A program made the position numbers and the translations under genes. The notes beneath the pieces are model-generated. The model saw nothing but the letters and a program-made list of their open reading frames with translations, did not search any database and was not told where the DNA came from. From the NCBI RefSeq assembly GCF_020829665.1, contig NZ_JAIVFT010000003.1, positions 248,001 to 312,000 on the forward strand: a stretch of DNA of 64,000 nt, read 5' to 3'. Below, piece by piece: positions 62,042 to 64,000 of this stretch; position 1 is the first letter of the stretch, and every line of letters begins with the position of its first letter. This DNA is from Nostoc sp. CHAB 5824 (GTDB lineage: Bacteria > Cyanobacteriota > Cyanobacteriia > Cyanobacteriales > Nostocaceae).

Positions 62042-63244
62042 CTAATTACAAATCTCTAAGTTAGATTGACTTTTATCAATGGATACACTCGCTGTAGGTA
62101 AATATTTACGTACTATAGCCATTACTTTATCAGCCACTACAGGTTTAGTGAGAAAATCTGTAGAACCAACTACCTTGGCACGAACTCTATCTAAAAGACC
62201 ATCACTGCCTGTTAATATAATTATTGGTGTGTTGGCAAAGGTAGATATTCGCCGCAACTGAGTGCAAATTTCGTAACCACTGGCAACTGGCATAATCAAA
62301 TCCAAGAAAATTAGGTCTGGTTTATCCTGAATGAGCGTTGGTAGAGCTTGCACAGCATCTTGAATCTTGACAAACCTCAATCCATTGGAAGTGATAATAT
62401 CCTCTAGCATTTTACATACCTGAGGGCTATCATCGACGCAAGCTATTAGTGGAGCAGTCCGCTTCTTTGGTTGTGTGGTCGTAGAGTTATTATTGACTTC
62501 AGTAACTACTAAGGGTATGTCAGGTACTTCCACCAATTCGATGATTCCTTTAAGAATATAAGGAAGCAACGAACGCGTGAGTGGCAGTATACTCTGCTTC
62601 ATTTTCACGGCTAAATCTCGCAGAGTAAATTTGCCGTTGATTAAATTGACAAAGTTTTTGTAGACAGATGGACTCACCATCTGCTGGAGTTGTTCTGGTC
62701 GCCGCAGAACTGGTGCCAAGTCAGGAGAAAAATTTGCTAACCCAGCTTCTGACCAAATTTTCCACGAGTCTTGCATATGCTTTACAGACATTTCTGCACT
62801 TGTGAAGCTCATTGGTGTTTCTAAGATAACTTCTTGGCTGCGATTGCAACTTATAGAAGCAAAATTTCCTTGCAGAGCTAGGTCAAATAATAATTCTACT
62901 ATTGTGTTTTCAGCAATAGATTGAATTTGTTCCCGCTGGATTTTCTGTTTTTTATAAAAAATTTCTAGAAGGCGATAATCCCAGTAATCGATTGATATGT
63001 CTTGTAAACGCAACTGCAATTTATCAACATCAATCTGAGGACAATTTTGGGCCATATGTCTACGCCAGCGCCGGAAGGGGTGAGTTCCCCCTGTTGCCCA
63101 AACTATGCGTCCCAGCCGATAATAAAAAGTCCATTGGCTGCCCTTTGAACTTTTAATATTTAATTTGCCATTGTATTGCAGCTGAGTACAATTTTTAAAT
63201 TCATTAACTATGTTATTTGAAAAAATAAGTTCTGGGTGGGTCAT
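62042..63244 (-). CDS. pixG: PatA-like response regulator with PATAN and receiver domains (PixG-like)
   Basis: 400 residues. An N-terminal PATAN domain (~1-230; FKNCTQLQYNGKLNIKSSKGSQWTFYYRLGRIVWATGGTHPFRRWRRHM is its signature) is followed by a winged-helix-like segment (LINGKFTLRDLAVKMKQSILPLTRSLLPYILKGIIELVEVPD). A receiver (~265-385) has ACVDDSPQVC, FLDLIMPVASGYE and LTKPV. First gene of the operon. Confidence 0.92.
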   Translation of the reverse strand: MTHPELIFSNNIVNEFKNCTQLQYNGKLNIKSSKGSQWTFYYRLGRIVWATGGTHPFRRWRRHMAQNCPQIDVDKLQLRLQDISIDYWDYRLLEIFYKKQKIQREQIQSIAENTIVELLFDLALQGNFASISCNRSQEVILETPMSFTSAEMSVKHMQDSWKIWSEAGLANFSPDLAPVLRRPEQLQQMVSPSVYKNFVNLINGKFTLRDLAVKMKQSILPLTRSLLPYILKGIIELVEVPDIPLVVTEVNNNSTTTQPKKRTAPLIACVDDSPQVCKMLEDIITSNGLRFVKIQDAVQALPTLIQDKPDLIFLDLIMPVASGYEICTQLRRISTFANTPIIILTGSDGLLDRVRAKVVGSTDFLTKPVVADKVMAIVRKYLPTASVSIDKSQSNLEICN

Positions 63245-63765
63245 ACTTTGTTCCTTTTATTAAAAACCAGCCGTTGAAAAACCCACACTAGCTATATAAT
63301 GCTCAAAAGACATGCCAATAAGTGCAAATACATTTGGTATATAGCAGCCTAAATCAAGTTTATTAAAAGCAATGAAGATAGGAAAATAGCAAAAATATTG
63401 TTAGTAAATAACTCATTTAGTACAGAGCTTATTGTTGGCAGACTTGAATTTTCTGCTAATATTTCATCACTCAAGTAGGTTGCTATAGTCTACATCATTA
63501 TTGATATATTATCTTAAGAATTTTTATAGGAAATTATATCCGTATAACTTCTGAATTTTTGTTTAAAAACAATTAGCAATTTTTAGATATTTTTGTTTTA
63601 GCTATTGAGACTGGCAATAAATGGTAAAAATATTAATTTAAGTTTACATTTATTCATACATTCCAGTTGTCGTAAGGTTTTCTAAGGAATATTATACTTA
63701 AAAAAAGGCGTGCTACTAAGACAAGTAGCAGCCATCTATTAAAGAATTTATTTAGAAAAATTTCT
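63245..63765. promoter_or_regulatory. Upstream region of the phototaxis operon
   Basis: 521 bp, strongly AT-rich, no gene. It must carry the pixG promoter at its left end and, at its right end, the 3' flank of murQ. A short palindromic gap or clear terminator for murQ was not found. Confidence 0.45.
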
Positions 63766-64000
63766 TTAAGGTTTGTTGCGGTTTTGATAACTCATAACAG
63801 CTGCTCTAAGATTACTTTGGTGTTCTGAAAGAAGCTGATCACCCTCATCTTTTTCTAAACCAGTCCAGTGCATCAATAACGCTAGTTTGACCCATTTACC
63901 ACTGCGTTCTAATAAAAAGCCAGCAGCTTCTCGACTTAAACCTGTGAGGTCTTGCAAAATTCGCAAAGCGCGATCGCGTAACTTTTGATTTGTTACCGCC
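63766..64000 (-). CDS. murQ: N-acetylmuramic acid 6-phosphate etherase, C-terminal part
   Basis: The frame is open to the window edge, so only the last ~77 codons are present (AVTNQKLRDRALRILQDLTGLSREAAGFLLERSGKWVKLALLMHWTGLEKDEGDQLLSEHQSNLRAAV). The VTNxKLxxRALRIL(Q/M)xLTG and NLRAA end are typical of MurQ, which cleaves the lactyl ether of MurNAc-6-phosphate in peptidoglycan recycling. The start lies outside the window. Confidence 0.82.
   Translation of the reverse strand, partial: AVTNQKLRDRALRILQDLTGLSREAAGFLLERSGKWVKLALLMHWTGLEKDEGDQLLSEHQSNLRAAVMSYQNRNKP

Overview
The window looks like chromosome of a filamentous, probably heterocyst-forming cyanobacterium of the Nostoc/Anabaena group. 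The signs are very frequent GCGATCGC (HIP1) octamers inside and between genes, heptanucleotide short tandem repeats, several families of small palindromic dispersed repeats, a cruF-cruG carotenoid pair, a SLH/OprB porin and a PixGHIJL-type phototaxis operon. No rRNA, tRNA, CRISPR array or full-length transposase was found. Species cannot be assigned from the sequence alone.

Layout. 0-2.7 kb: a type I restriction-modification locus with an intact hsdM and an hsdS cut by a 129-bp inverted-repeat element. 3-10.3 kb: a small hypothetical gene, an MscS-type channel, a lone SfnB/DszC-like flavin oxidoreductase, an amino-acid-type periplasmic binding protein and a family 2 glycosyltransferase. 10.5-13.4 kb: a NACHT NTPase with a long polytopic membrane C-terminus and a small ORF sharing a motif with its N-terminus. 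13.7-37 kb: a large organosulfur (sulfonate/sulfone) scavenging island. On the minus strand it has two D-2-hydroxyacid dehydrogenases (one interrupted by an amber codon), ssuB, ssuC, ssuD and a porin. On the plus strand it has a flavoprotein plus dicluster ferredoxin, a binding protein, two tandem amidohydrolases, a DszC-like monooxygenase, a methyltransferase and four more sulfonate-type binding proteins. 37-45.8 kb: a 1604-residue PAS/GAF hybrid histidine kinase with a broken HTH regulator just upstream, a small membrane protein, a CHASE2-Ser/Thr kinase and an unknown membrane protein. 46.5-53.1 kb: RNase HI with a C-terminal extension, cruG-cruF (myxoxanthophyll synthesis), potD-potB polyamine transport and a Uma2-family protein. 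53.1-63.2 kb: a chemosensory operon (PatA-like, CheY, CheW, GAF-MCP, hybrid CheA), interrupted by a decayed four-helix-bundle gene. 63.8-64 kb: the C-terminus of MurQ, running off the window.

How the parts work together (inference). In the 13.7-37 kb island the porin, several periplasmic binding proteins and the SsuBC transporter would bring in organosulfur compounds. SsuD and the DszC-like enzyme(s) would split or oxidise them with reduced flavin. The flavoprotein/ferredoxin pair, the amidohydrolases and the hydroxyacid dehydrogenases would process the rest. Only the SsuBCD part is a well known system; the combination with flavoprotein-ferredoxin and paired amidohydrolases is the best candidate here for an uncharacterised pathway.

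The second theme is genome plasticity. Short non-autonomous elements and palindromic repeats have entered coding regions repeatedly (hsdS, hsdM, a hydroxyacid dehydrogenase, an amidohydrolase, two binding proteins and cruG), sometimes in frame and harmless, sometimes introducing a stop. Where an intact paralogue lies next door, the insertion can be read off exactly.
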